Assembly (NCBI RefSeq): GCF_014180685.1
Contig: NZ_JACEHF010000014.1
Span: 1 to 46,528 of the forward strand
DNA from: Nocardioides pelophilus
GTDB lineage: Bacteria; Actinomycetota; Actinomycetes; Propionibacteriales; Nocardioidaceae
DNA length: 46,528 bases
Direction: 5' to 3'
The position numbers and the translations under genes were made by a program. Under the pieces are notes generated by a model that was not told the DNA's origin, ran no database searches, and worked only from the letters and a program-made list of their open reading frames with translations. The stretch's first letter is position 1. Every line of letters starts with the position of its first letter. Of this stretch, positions 23,816 to 31,981 are shown piece after piece.

Positions 23816-24256
23816 CTATCTGCCCTTGCCGGTCCCAGGCAGCTCGCCGAGATCGGACAGGTCCTCGGACTCGTCGATCACCAGCGCGCTGAAGACGTCG
23901 TCGGGTCCCTGGAGGACGGCGAGGATGCCGGGGGCGGCCATTCGCACCACGTCGGCGCGGTCGGCGGAGGCGATCGGTTCCAGCTCGTGGAGGTAGCGCA
24001 TCGTCGCCATCCCGAAGAGCTGGGAGGCGATCAGCTCCCACTTCATCGCCGACATCGGACGGCCGCCGCGGCGCATGCGGGGCAGGAGCAGGGCGCGGTT
24101 CAACCAGCGCAGGATGCGCGGCGCCTCGTCACCGGACTGTGAGGAGCGCGCGACGATCCGCAGCATCCGGGAGCGGGTGCGCGGGTGCTCGCACAGGACG
24201 AGGAACCGGCGCACCAGCTGGATGGCGAAGTCTTCGGTCGGGTCCAGGCTGCGCAT
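23816..24256 (-). CDS. TetR-type ligand-binding domain without a DNA-binding domain
   Basis: 146 residues. The ending, LFGMATMRYLHELEPIASADRADVVRMAAPGILAVL, and the preceding helices resemble the C-terminal domain of TetR/AcrR repressors. The N-terminal helix-turn-helix of about 50-60 residues is missing: only 43 bases separate this ATG from the stop of the upstream protease gene. It could be a truncated remnant, since the flank next to its 3' end is full of repeats, or a stand-alone effector-binding protein. The C-terminus ends in a polar tail (ESEDLSDLGELPGTGKGR). I cannot say whether it is expressed. Confidence 0.6.
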   Translation of the reverse strand: MRSLDPTEDFAIQLVRRFLVLCEHPRTRSRMLRIVARSSQSGDEAPRILRWLNRALLLPRMRRGGRPMSAMKWELIASQLFGMATMRYLHELEPIASADRADVVRMAAPGILAVLQGPDDVFSALVIDESEDLSDLGELPGTGKGR

Positions 24257-24299
24257 AGCAGGAGCGATCGTGCCAGCCCGCGCCGTCGCGCGGCGAACG

Positions 24300-25280
24300 T
24301 CAGCGGTTCGCTGAGCGGATCATGCGACGGATCTCACGTGGGAGCGGCCTCGCCAGCAGGATCGGCTCGCCGATCACCCGCCGCGAGGTCACTGCCCAGA
24401 TCCGGCCGGTGTTGGCCGTCCGACCGCGCGGCAGGAGCCACGGACCCCCGCTCGCACCACCGTTCATGTCGCAGTTGTTCATCGCGGCGTCGGCGCTGTT
24501 CTCGAACGGGACCGTGCGTCCGTCGCAACGCTGCGGCGTCTCGCCGTCGTACGGGAACTCCGCGGGCCAGCCCCAGATCCGGGTGCCCCACTGACGCTGG
24601 TCCTTGCCCCAGACGACCTCGTTGCCCCCGACCTGGTCCACCAGCCGCCGGCCGTTGCGCTTCTTGAACGAGATGATCGCCTGGTCGAACTTGAAGGACT
24701 CGTTCTCGATCCAGCCGGTGAACGCCCAGGCCCCGTTGGCCACCCAGCGTCCGAACGGCGCCGCCCCGTTGCGGTAGCGCGGCACGAACAGCCAGTCGCT
24801 GTAGAAGTGCGGATCAGGAGGAAGCAGGATGCCGCCGGGGTTCGGCCCGGTGTGGACGCAGTGACCGGCGGTGATCACCTGGTTGCGCTTCTCGGTCTTG
24901 ATCGCCGCGGCCGAGCAGACCGCAGCCCCTCCGTCGACGTTGAAGAAGAGCTTGCCCGTGGTCCGCGGCGTCCTCACGCCCGCCCGCTCCGGCGTACGGC
25001 GCGGCGCGTCGGCGCCGGCGCCGGACGTGGAGGCGCTCAGGCTCGGGACGAGCTCCTCGATGGGCACCGCGGCCGCCATCCGGGCGCGGGTCCAGTAGCG
25101 GCGGACCTCCCGGGCGGTGCGCAGCGGCTCGGGAGCGGCGACGACGCGTCCCGGGTCGGCCGCGGCGACCGTGCCCGGCCGGCCGGGGCCGGCGTCGGGC
25201 GGGGTCGGCACCACGCCCGCCAGAGTGACCGAGACCAGCGCGCCGATGGTGAGCGCGGAAAAAGAACGAAAGACCCCCAT
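24300..25280 (-). CDS. Secreted trypsin-like serine protease
   Basis: 326 residues. The N-terminus (SALTIGALVSVTLAGVVPTP) is a signal peptide, followed by a propeptide-like region of about 80 residues and a chymotrypsin-fold domain. The catalytic triad is visible: His140 in ITAGHCVHTG, Asp199 in KFDQAI and Ser277 in GGASGGPWLL. Paired cysteines flank the His and Ser regions. It follows hsaB by 28 bases on the same strand, but nothing suggests a steroid role, and read-through from the hsa operon would be incidental. It probably acts outside the cell. Confidence 0.87.
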   Translation of the reverse strand: MGVFRSFSALTIGALVSVTLAGVVPTPPDAGPGRPGTVAAADPGRVVAAPEPLRTAREVRRYWTRARMAAAVPIEELVPSLSASTSGAGADAPRRTPERAGVRTPRTTGKLFFNVDGGAAVCSAAAIKTEKRNQVITAGHCVHTGPNPGGILLPPDPHFYSDWLFVPRYRNGAAPFGRWVANGAWAFTGWIENESFKFDQAIISFKKRNGRRLVDQVGGNEVVWGKDQRQWGTRIWGWPAEFPYDGETPQRCDGRTVPFENSADAAMNNCDMNGGASGGPWLLPRGRTANTGRIWAVTSRRVIGEPILLARPLPREIRRMIRSANR

Positions 25281-25308
25281 GCGCGTGAACCTTACCCGCA
25301 GGGGGTCC

Positions 25309-25980
25309 TCAGGAGTCGGTCGTCCGGTAGCTTCCGCGGAAGTACAGCAACGGGCCCTCGGCGTCCTCGCCCGACGTCTCCAGGTGCTCGACGCGCCCGA
25401 TCACGACGTAGTGGTCGCCGCTCTCGTGGACCTTGTGGATCGTGCAGTCCAGGTGGGCCAGGGAGCCGTCGATCACCGGCGAACCGGTGGCCTCGGCCGG
25501 GCTCCAGGCGATGCCGGCGAACTTGTCGGCGCCCTTGGTGGCCATCTGGGCCGACACGTGCTCCTGGTCGGCGGCGAGCACGTTGACGCAGAACCGGCCG
25601 CTGCGCTGGATCAGCGGCCACGCCCGGGACGACTTCGCCGGCACGAACAGCACCAGCGGCGGGTCGAGCGAGACGCTCGAGAAGGACTGACAGGTCATGC
25701 CGATCGGCTCACCGTTGCTGATCGTGGTGATCACCGTGATCCCGGAGGCGAAGGTGCCGAGCACGTCGCGGAACCGGCGGGCGGCGGCCCGGGCCTCGGG
25801 GTCGTCGTGGACCGCGACGTCCTCGCCGGGGCGGAACTCGAAGTCGATCTCGGCGTCGCCGAGCCAGGAGTCGATCAGCGCGGGGTGCGGCCAGGTGTCC
25901 CGCGCGTCCGGACTCATGCCCTCGGGGATCTCACCGTCGGGCACCCTGCCGGACGAGGGGGGTGACGACTCCGTGGGCAT
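25309..25980 (-). CDS. hsaB: HsaB, flavin reductase component of 3-HSA hydroxylase
   Basis: 223 residues from ATG 25980; an ATG at 26022, overlapping hsaC, is the alternative. HsaB supplies reduced flavin to HsaA. The flavin-reductase domain is clear from RRFRDVLGTFASGITVITT on, with CQSFSSVSLDPPLVLFVP, RFCVNVLA, DKFAGI, and GDHYVVIGRVE. Compared with the mycobacterial protein (about 187), there are some 60 extra N-terminal residues rich in Pro, Asp and Glu. The tail of about 35 residues that follows the last strand in mycobacteria is missing. TACGGT seven bases before ATG 25980 allows its own leaderless start. Last gene of hsaADCB. Confidence 0.87.
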   Translation of the reverse strand: MPTESSPPSSGRVPDGEIPEGMSPDARDTWPHPALIDSWLGDAEIDFEFRPGEDVAVHDDPEARAAARRFRDVLGTFASGITVITTISNGEPIGMTCQSFSSVSLDPPLVLFVPAKSSRAWPLIQRSGRFCVNVLAADQEHVSAQMATKGADKFAGIAWSPAEATGSPVIDGSLAHLDCTIHKVHESGDHYVVIGRVEHLETSGEDAEGPLLYFRGSYRTTDS

Positions 25981-25999
25981 GCTGGCCACCGTAGCGATC

Positions 26000-26896
26000 T
26001 CAGCTTCCGGCGCCGAAGTCATGGCCCCAGTACGAGACGGCCGTCGACTCGCGGGCGACCCACTTGTGGTCGTCGACGCGCAGGCCCTCCGTGCCGAACT
26101 CGACGTCGAAGCCGCCGGGCGACTTCACGTAGAACGAGACCATCTCGTCGTTCATGTGGCGGCCGAGGGTGGCCGACAGCTTGGCGCCGTGCTTGCGGAC
26201 CCGCTCGAGCGCGCGTCCGACGTGGTCGAGCTCGTCGACCTCGAGCATGATGTGCACGCACTTGGCCGGGTTGGGCATCGGCAGGAACGCCAGCGAGTGG
26301 TGCCGCGGGTTCACGCCGAGGAACCGCAGCCAGACCTTGCTGCCGGGCTCCTTGCCGACGAACTCACCCGGCATGCTCATCGAGTCGCGCAGGCGGAAGC
26401 CGAGCACCTCGGTGTAGAAGCGCAGCGCCTCGACGTCGTCGAGCACCGGTACGACGATGTGGCCCATGCCCTGATCGGCGGTGACGAACTTCGCGGCGTA
26501 CGGCGTCACGATCGGTCGCGACTCGTAGGTGATGCCGTGGAAGAGCTCGAAGACGTTGTCCCACGGGTCGCGGAACCGCACCAGCTCCTGGACCCTGCGC
26601 TCGTCGAGCTCGTCCTTCGTGCCCTCCTCGAACTCGACGCCGGCCTTCTGCAGGTGCTCGCGAGCCGCCTGCAGAGCCTGGTGGTCGGAGACCTCCCAGC
26701 CGGTGCAGGAGAGCTGGTCGACGTCGGACGGGAAGACGACCAGGCGGGCGGAGACCTCGTCGATCCGCCAGTACTGGTGGTCCGGGTTCGGCCCGCGGCC
26801 CTCGGCCAGTCCGAGGACCTTGCCGGCGAAGGTCTTCCAGGCGTCCAGGTCGGTGCTGGCGACCCGGACGTAGCCCATGGACTTGATGTCGATCAT
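26000..26896 (-). CDS. hsaC: HsaC, extradiol (meta-cleavage) dioxygenase
   Basis: 298 residues (Rv3568c is 300). An Fe(II) type I extradiol dioxygenase that cleaves the catechol 3,4-DHSA next to its hydroxyls. It has two vicinal-oxygen-chelate modules; the C-terminal one holds the iron ligands His146 (GMGHIVVP), a second His near residue 215 (NPRHHSLAF) and a Glu near residue 266 (GGFDVEFG). The catalytic base region, HMNDEMVSFYVKSP, is also intact. The ATG overlaps the hsaD stop (ATGA). It is the third gene of hsaA-hsaD-hsaC-hsaB, transcribed leftwards from the KstR-type promoter upstream of hsaA. Confidence 0.95.
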   Translation of the reverse strand: MIDIKSMGYVRVASTDLDAWKTFAGKVLGLAEGRGPNPDHQYWRIDEVSARLVVFPSDVDQLSCTGWEVSDHQALQAAREHLQKAGVEFEEGTKDELDERRVQELVRFRDPWDNVFELFHGITYESRPIVTPYAAKFVTADQGMGHIVVPVLDDVEALRFYTEVLGFRLRDSMSMPGEFVGKEPGSKVWLRFLGVNPRHHSLAFLPMPNPAKCVHIMLEVDELDHVGRALERVRKHGAKLSATLGRHMNDEMVSFYVKSPGGFDVEFGTEGLRVDDHKWVARESTAVSYWGHDFGAGS

Positions 26897-27828
26897 CGGG
26901 GACCTCCGGTGGTTGAGCTTGTCGAAACCCTCTCGACGTGACCCGCGAGGAAGGTCGTGCAGACCTTCGCGAACTCCTCCGCCGCCTCGATCTGAGCCCA
27001 GTGGCCGCAGTTGGGGAACACGTGCAGCTGGGCGCGCGGGATCTGCTTGAGCGCGACCAGCGCGCCGTCGAGCGGGTTGACCCGGTCCTCACGTCCCCAC
27101 GTGAGCAGCGTGTGCTTGCGGATCGCGTGCACCTCGCGCCAGAGCATGCCGTCCTCGGCCCACTCCGGGTTCCAGAACGACGCGCCCATCGAGCGCATCG
27201 CCTCCAGGGAGCCGGGGGCGGTCGCGTCGGCGAACCGCTCCTCCACCAGCTCGTCGGTGACCAGGCTCTGGTCGACCACCATGCTGGAGATGAAGGCCCG
27301 CAGCCGCTCGCGCGTGGGATCCATGCTGAAGTCCATCAGCCGCTGGACGCCCTCGGTCGGGTCGGCGTGGAAGAGGTTCAGCGACAGGCCGCCGGGACCC
27401 ATGAGGACGAGCCGACCGACGCGGTCCGGGTAGGACAGCGCGAAGCGGGTGGCCGTTCCTCCGCCGAGGGAGTTGCCGAGGAGGTGCGCCTTCTCGATCT
27501 GCAGCTCGTCGAGCAGCTTGACCAAGTAGTCCGCCGAGTGCCGGAAGTAGTTGGCGGTGACCGGCGGCTTGTCGGACTGGCCGAAGCCGGGCTGGTCGAC
27601 GAGGAGGGTGCGGAAGTTCTCTGCGAACCGCGGCAACGCGGAGCCGAAGTTGCTCCACGCCGACGCACCGGGACCGCCGCCGTGCAGCAGCACGAAGGGA
27701 AGTCCGCCGCCGACGTCGGCGCGCGACGGATCTGCAGGGCCCGCCTCGTAGTAGTTGAGGGTGATGTCGCCGGCCTTCGCCGACCGGCGGACACTCTCCT
27801 TGTCGAGCGGAGCCTTGGCGGAGGACAT
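26893..27828 (-). CDS. hsaD: HsaD, meta-cleavage product hydrolase
   Basis: 311-residue alpha/beta hydrolase (Rv3569c is 291). It splits 4,9-DSHA by C-C bond hydrolysis into HIP and 2-hydroxyhexa-2,4-dienoate. The oxyanion region is HGGGPGASAWSNF. The nucleophile is Ser120 in GNSLGGG. The acid is in WGREDRVNPLDG and the His in NCGHWAQIE. ATGA overlaps at both ends couple it to hsaA and hsaC. The C-terminal extension (VERVSTSSTTGGPR) is encoded by a short dispersed repeat at 26906-26929, just before the start of hsaC. Confidence 0.95.
   Translation of the reverse strand: MSSAKAPLDKESVRRSAKAGDITLNYYEAGPADPSRADVGGGLPFVLLHGGGPGASAWSNFGSALPRFAENFRTLLVDQPGFGQSDKPPVTANYFRHSADYLVKLLDELQIEKAHLLGNSLGGGTATRFALSYPDRVGRLVLMGPGGLSLNLFHADPTEGVQRLMDFSMDPTRERLRAFISSMVVDQSLVTDELVEERFADATAPGSLEAMRSMGASFWNPEWAEDGMLWREVHAIRKHTLLTWGREDRVNPLDGALVALKQIPRAQLHVFPNCGHWAQIEAAEEFAKVCTTFLAGHVERVSTSSTTGGPR
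26906..26929 (-). repeat. Dispersed repeat, short form, at the 3' end of hsaD
   Basis: On the minus strand it reads GGTTTCGACAAGCTCAACCACCGG. It has the same ends as types A and B but a short middle. It is read in frame as VSTSSTTG at the C-terminus of HsaD. Confidence 0.75.
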
Positions 27829-29009
27829 CAGTACATCCCGGGATCGACCTTGTGACCGAACTGCTGGGCGCCGTACATCTGGAGCGCCCGCTCCGGGTCG
27901 TTGGCCGCGTGCACCCGGCCGGCGTGGGCGTCGCGCCACGCCCGCTGGAGGTAGGTGCCCTCGGACAGCGCCCGGCCACCCGACGCCTCGAACAGCGAGT
28001 CGATCGCCTCGATGGCGCGGGTGGTGCCGAGCACCTGGTCGCGCCGGACGCGGAGCCGCAGCTCCAGCGGGATCGTCTCGCCGCGGGCGACGAGGTCCTG
28101 CTCCTCGCGGATGTTGTTCATGAGCAGCGCCCAGGCAGCGTCGATCTCCGAGGACGACCGCGCGATGCGGACCGCGGCGAAGGGGTCGAGCGAGGCCTTC
28201 TCACCGAGGTACGCCGCACGCACCCGCTTCTGCTGCATCTCGACGTGCTCGGCGTACGCGCCCTTGGCCATCCCGATGATCGGGGTGGCGATGGTGCTGG
28301 TGAAGATCGAGTGGAACGGCAGCTTGTAGAGGTCGCTGTCGTTGACCGCCTGGCCGGGGCCCTTGCACTGGCCGGTCTCCCCCATCGAGAGCGTGAACGC
28401 CTCGGGGATGAAGGTCTCCTCGACCACGATGTCGTTGGAGCCGGTGCCGCGCAGGCCGACGACGTTCCAGACGTCGACGATCTCGTACTTCTCCCGCGGG
28501 ACCATGAACGTGCGGAAGTCGACGACCTGGCCCTCCTCGTTGAAGACCAGACCACCGAGCAGCACCCAGGTGCAGTGGTCGCTGCCCGAGGAGAAGCTCC
28601 ACTTGCCGGAGAGCTTGAAGCCGCCCTCGGTGAGCACCGCCCTGCCGGTCGGGGCGTACGACGAGCTCAACCGCACGCTCTGGTCGTCACCCCACACGGC
28701 CTGCTGTGCCTCGTCGTCGAAGAGCGCCACCTGCCACGGGTGCACACCGACGACGCTGGCGACCCAGCCGGTCGACCCGTCGGCCGAGGCGATGTCGCGC
28801 ACGGCGGTGTAGAAGTCCACCGGGTCGGCCTCGAAGCCGCCGTACCGCTTCGGCTGGAGCAGCCGGAAGAAGCCGGTCTCCTCCAGCTCCTTGATCGACG
28901 CTTCCGGCACGACGCGGAGCCGGTCGCCCTCGTCGGCGCGCTCGCGAAAAGTCGGCAGCAGGTCGCGGACGCCGTCCAGGACTGCCTGGACCTCGGGGGT
29001 TCGGTTCAT
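27828..29009 (-). CDS. hsaA: HsaA, flavin-dependent 3-HSA monooxygenase
   Basis: 393 residues (Rv3570c is 394). Oxygenase component that ortho-hydroxylates the phenol 3-HSA to the catechol, using reduced flavin from HsaB. It has the acyl-CoA-dehydrogenase-like fold of group D monooxygenases, with GKWSFSSGSDHCTWVLLGG and NVVGLRGTGSNDIVVE at the usual places and the C-terminal SGGRALSEGTYLQRAWRDAHAG. The ATG at 29009 has an AGGAG eight bases upstream. The stop overlaps hsaD (ATGA). A KstR-type operator lies about 40 bases upstream of the start. Confidence 0.95.
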   Translation of the reverse strand: MNRTPEVQAVLDGVRDLLPTFRERADEGDRLRVVPEASIKELEETGFFRLLQPKRYGGFEADPVDFYTAVRDIASADGSTGWVASVVGVHPWQVALFDDEAQQAVWGDDQSVRLSSSYAPTGRAVLTEGGFKLSGKWSFSSGSDHCTWVLLGGLVFNEEGQVVDFRTFMVPREKYEIVDVWNVVGLRGTGSNDIVVEETFIPEAFTLSMGETGQCKGPGQAVNDSDLYKLPFHSIFTSTIATPIIGMAKGAYAEHVEMQQKRVRAAYLGEKASLDPFAAVRIARSSSEIDAAWALLMNNIREEQDLVARGETIPLELRLRVRRDQVLGTTRAIEAIDSLFEASGGRALSEGTYLQRAWRDAHAGRVHAANDPERALQMYGAQQFGHKVDPGMY

Positions 29010-29043
29010 CTGGGGAGCTCCTGTCGGAAGTGCGATGTCGTCA

Positions 29044-29061
29044 ATACTAGAACACGTTCTA
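29044..29061 (-). promoter_or_regulatory. KstR-type operator and -10 element of the hsaADCB operon
   Basis: TAGAACACGTTCTA (29048-29061) fits the KstR consensus TnnAACnnGTTnnA as I recall it. On the minus strand it runs into TAGTAT, a good -10 hexamer that shares its first bases with the operator half-site. The same TTCTAGTAT junction occurs in the hsaE promoter. KstR itself is not encoded in the window. Confidence 0.8.
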
Positions 29062-29081
29062 GTTTCTGCAAAGGACCTGCG

Positions 29082-30218
29082 TCAGGCGTTGGCGGCCTCG
29101 GTGGTCGAGGAGGTCGCGCTGGCGACCGTCTCGAGACCCTTGGCCTTGAGCATCAGCGCGATGTCGATGAGCTGGTCCTCCTGGCCGCCGATCAGCTTGC
29201 GGTGGCCGGCCTCCAGCAGGATCTGGGCACCGGAGACGCCGTACCGCTCGGCCGCGTTGCCGGCGTGCTTCAGGAACGAGGAGTAGACGCCGGCGTAGCC
29301 CATCATCAGCGTCATCCGATCGAGCTGGCACTCCTCCGGCATGGCCGGCTTGATGACGTCCTCGGACGCGTCGACGATCTTGAGGAAGTCGACGCCGGTG
29401 GTCCAGCCGAGCTTGTCGCACACCCCGATGAACGCCTCCAGCGGCGTGTTGCCGGCGCCGGCGCCGAACCGGCGGACGGAGCCGTCGATCTGGGTCGCTC
29501 CCGCGCGGGCCGCGATGACGGTGTTGGCGACGCCGAGGCCGAGGTTCTCGTGGCCGTGGAAGCCGACGTCGGCCTGCGAGCCGATCTCGGCGACCACCGC
29601 GGAGACCCGGTCGGCGGTCTGCTCCATGATCAAGGCGCCCGCGGAGTCGACGACGTAGACGCACTGGCAGCCGGCGTCGACCATGATCCGCGCCTGCTTC
29701 GCCAGCACTTCCGGCGGCTGGGTGTGGCTCATCATCAGGAAGCCGACGGTCTCCAGACCCAGTTCACGGGCCAGCCCGAAGTGCTGGATGGAGACGTCGG
29801 CCTCGGTGCAGTGGGTGGCGATCCGGCAGATCTGGCCGCCGTTGTCCTGAGCGGCGCGGATGTCGTCCTTGGTGCCGAGGCCCGGCAGCATCAGGAACGC
29901 GATCTTCGCCCGCTTCGCGGTCTCGGCCGCGATCTTGATCAGCTCCTGCTCCGGCGTGCGGGAGAAACCGTAGTTGAAGCTGCTGCCACCGAGACCGTCG
30001 CCGTGGGTCACCTCGATGACCGGGATGCCGGACTCGTCGAGGGCCGCGACAATGTCGTGCACCTCCTGCGCGGTGAACTGGTGCCGCTTGTGGTGCGACC
30101 CGTCGCGCAGGCAGGTGTCGGTCAGGCGCAGGTCGAGCTTGCCGAACGGCTCGTCACCGTGGGTGCCCGACCAGGTGCGCTCGAGGGCGTTGATGTCGGA
30201 GCTGTCGAAGGCAGTCAT
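29082..30218 (-). CDS. hsaF: HsaF, 4-hydroxy-2-oxohexanoate/oxovalerate aldolase
   Basis: 378 residues (Rv3534c is about 346). The class II pyruvate aldolase cleaves the C6 product into pyruvate and propionaldehyde, which is handed to HsaG through the enzyme complex. The DRE-TIM signature is [16 protein letters not shown], and the metal-binding HGHENLGLG is near residues 219-227. The ATG at 30218 is one base after the hsaG stop with GGGAGC upstream. Two oddities: about 25 extra residues before the first strand, and a C-terminal tail ([13 protein letters not shown]) encoded by a dispersed repeat at 29100-29138. Confidence 0.93.
   Translation of the reverse strand: MTAFDSSDINALERTWSGTHGDEPFGKLDLRLTDTCLRDGSHHKRHQFTAQEVHDIVAALDESGIPVIEVTHGDGLGGSSFNYGFSRTPEQELIKIAAETAKRAKIAFLMLPGLGTKDDIRAAQDNGGQICRIATHCTEADVSIQHFGLARELGLETVGFLMMSHTQPPEVLAKQARIMVDAGCQCVYVVDSAGALIMEQTADRVSAVVAEIGSQADVGFHGHENLGLGVANTVIAARAGATQIDGSVRRFGAGAGNTPLEAFIGVCDKLGWTTGVDFLKIVDASEDVIKPAMPEECQLDRMTLMMGYAGVYSSFLKHAGNAAERYGVSGAQILLEAGHRKLIGGQEDQLIDIALMLKAKGLETVASATSSTTEAANA
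29100..29138 (-). repeat. Dispersed repeat, type A, in the 3' end of hsaF
   Basis: On the minus strand it starts GGTCTCGAGACGGTCGC and ends CTCGACCACCG, with stem GGTCGC-CAGC-GCGACC. It is translated in frame as the tail of HsaF. Confidence 0.8.
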
Positions 30219-30219
30219 G

Positions 30220-31140
30220 TCAGTTGCTCCCAAGGATCGAGCGGGCGATGTGCTGACCGACCTGGGTCGCAGCTGCGGTCATGATGTCGAGGTTCCCGGA
30301 GTACGGCGGCAGGTAGTCGCCCGCGCCCTCGACCTCGACGAAGATCGAGACCCGGCGCATCCCCTTCGTGAAATCGGAGGGCCCGTCGAACTGCGGCTCC
30401 TGGAGCAGACGGTAGCCCGGGACGTACTCCTGGACGGCCCGCTCCATCTCGTGGATCGACGTTGCGATCGCGTCGGTGTCGGCGTCGGGGTCGACAGCGC
30501 AGAAGATCGTGTCGCGCATGATCATCGGCGGCTCGGCCGGGTTGAGGATGATGATCGCCTTCCCGCGCTCGGCGCCACCGATCGACTCCACGCCGGCCGC
30601 GGTCGTGCGGGTGAACTCGTCGATGTTGGCGCGGGTGCCCGGGCCGGCGCTGACGCTGGAGACCGAGGCGACGATCTCGGCGTACGACACCGGGGTGACC
30701 CGGGAGACCGCCGCCACCATCGGGATGGTGGCCTGGCCGCCGCAGGTGATCATGTTGACGTTCATCGCGGAGACGTGCTCCTCGCCGTTGACCGGCGGGA
30801 TCACGGCCGGGCCGACGGAGGCGGGCGTCAGGTCGATCGCGCGGATGCCGGCCTCGGCGTAGCGCGGGGCGTACTCCTTGTGGACGTAGGCCGAGGTGGC
30901 CTCGAACAGGAGGTCGGGCAGCTCGTCCTGCTTGAGCAGCCAGTCGACGCCCTCGTGCGTGGAGATCAGGCCCTGGTCGGCGGCGAGCTTGAGGCCTTCG
31001 CTGGCGGGGTCGACCCCGATCATCCAGCGCGGCTCGATCACGTCACTGCGGAGCAGCTTGTACATCAGGTCGGTGCCGATGTTGCCGGGGCCGACGATGG
31101 CGGCGGTGACCCGGCCGCTGGTTGAGCCTGTCGAAACCAT
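30220..31140 (-). CDS. hsaG: HsaG, acylating propionaldehyde/acetaldehyde dehydrogenase
   Basis: 306 residues (Rv3535c is 303). It converts the aldehyde from HsaF and CoA into propionyl-CoA with NAD+. The Rossmann motif [18 protein letters not shown] starts near residue 13; the nucleophile is Cys133 in [15 protein letters not shown] 31140 is preferred because GAGGAG lies six bases upstream; a GTG at 31146 overlapping the hsaE stop is possible. Residues 2-9 (VSTGSTSG) come from a dispersed repeat at 31115-31138. The gene is coupled to hsaF downstream with one base between. Confidence 0.94.
   Translation of the reverse strand: MVSTGSTSGRVTAAIVGPGNIGTDLMYKLLRSDVIEPRWMIGVDPASEGLKLAADQGLISTHEGVDWLLKQDELPDLLFEATSAYVHKEYAPRYAEAGIRAIDLTPASVGPAVIPPVNGEEHVSAMNVNMITCGGQATIPMVAAVSRVTPVSYAEIVASVSSVSAGPGTRANIDEFTRTTAAGVESIGGAERGKAIIILNPAEPPMIMRDTIFCAVDPDADTDAIATSIHEMERAVQEYVPGYRLLQEPQFDGPSDFTKGMRRVSIFVEVEGAGDYLPPYSGNLDIMTAAATQVGQHIARSILGSN
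31115..31138 (-). repeat. Dispersed repeat, short form, in the 5' end of hsaG
   Basis: On the minus strand it reads GGTTTCGACAGGCTCAACCAGCGG. It follows the hsaG start codon directly and encodes the first residues of the protein. Confidence 0.75.
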
Positions 31141-31142
31141 GT

Positions 31143-31946
31143 TCACTCCTCGAACTCCACGACCAGCGGCTCGAAGCCACTGATGGACGCCGCCACCCGG
31201 TCACCCGGAGCGAACGGCACGAACGGGCCCAGGGCCCCGGACAGGATCAGGTGACCCGCGCGCAGCGGGTCGCCGAAGCGGCGCGCCTGGACGGCCAGCC
31301 ATCGCAGCGCCTCGAGCGGGTCGCCGAGGCACGCGGCGCCGGTGCCGGCCGACCGCTCCTCGCCGTTGATGGTCAGCGACATCACCACGTCGCGGGGTTC
31401 GAGCTCGTCCAGCTTCCGCCCGTCGCGGCCGACGACGTACAGCCCGCTGGACGCGTTGTCGGCGACCGTGTCGGTGAAGCCGATGTCCCACGCGGCGATC
31501 CGCGAGTCGACGATCTCGAGCGCGGGCAGCGCGACGTCGACCGCGGCCCGCACCGCCTCGAGCGTGATGTCGTCCTCGTCGAGGTCGATGTCCTGGGCGA
31601 GCACGAAGGCGACCTCGGCCTCGACCCGCGGCTGGAGGAGGGTCCGCATCGAGACCGGCGTCCCCTGGGCGCCGTGGCTGACGTCCATGTCGCTCAGGAG
31701 GTAGCCGAAGTCGGGCTGGTCGACCCCGAGCTGGCGCTGCACGGCCTCCGACGTGGCGCCGATCTTGCGGCCGACGACGGTGGCCCCGGCAGCGAGCCGG
31801 CCCTGCACCAGTCCCTGCTGGACCGCGTAGGCGGCCGGCAGGTCGTCGGTGCCGATGAGGTCACGCACAGCAGCGCACGGCACCCGGGTCTGCTGCGCTT
31901 CGGCCAGGCGCTCCACCGCTGCCGAGATCGCGTCGTGAGAGGTCAC
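31143..31946 (-). CDS. hsaE: HsaE, 2-hydroxyhexa-2,4-dienoate hydratase
   Basis: 267 residues (Rv3536c is 261). It hydrates the dienoate released by HsaD to 4-hydroxy-2-oxohexanoate. It belongs to the fumarylacetoacetate hydrolase-like/hydratase family: [25 protein letters not shown], then [11 protein letters not shown] with the metal-binding acids, and [11 protein letters not shown]. The GTG at 31946 lies seven bases after TAGTAT on the minus strand; a longer frame to 32021 would run through the operator into kstD. Its stop overlaps the GTG alternative of hsaG. It is the first gene of hsaE-hsaG-hsaF. Confidence 0.93.
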   Translation of the reverse strand: MTSHDAISAAVERLAEAQQTRVPCAAVRDLIGTDDLPAAYAVQQGLVQGRLAAGATVVGRKIGATSEAVQRQLGVDQPDFGYLLSDMDVSHGAQGTPVSMRTLLQPRVEAEVAFVLAQDIDLDEDDITLEAVRAAVDVALPALEIVDSRIAAWDIGFTDTVADNASSGLYVVGRDGRKLDELEPRDVVMSLTINGEERSAGTGAACLGDPLEALRWLAVQARRFGDPLRAGHLILSGALGPFVPFAPGDRVAASISGFEPLVVEFEE

Positions 31947-31953
31947 GAGGTAG

Positions 31954-31973
31954 ATACTAGAACCTGTTACAGT
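31954..31973. promoter_or_regulatory. KstR-type operator between hsaE and kstD
   Basis: TAGAACCTGTTACA (31958-31971) fits TnnAACnnGTTnnA. On the minus strand TAGTAT overlaps it and precedes the hsaE GTG by seven bases; on the plus strand TACAGT overlaps it and precedes the kstD ATG by eight. One repressor would close both directions. Confidence 0.78.
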
Positions 31974-31981
31974 TTTGTGCC

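Noticed and set aside
27852..30284. Plus-strand open frame of 810 codons opposite hsaA and hsaF
   Set aside because: It is antisense to well-identified enzymes and has Val/Arg/Asp/Gly-rich composition without motifs; an artefact of high GC at third positions.
2376..31138. CRISPR array or transposon ends as an explanation for the repeats
   Set aside because: Copies are scattered, in both orientations, without regular spacers, without cas genes and without a transposase in the window.
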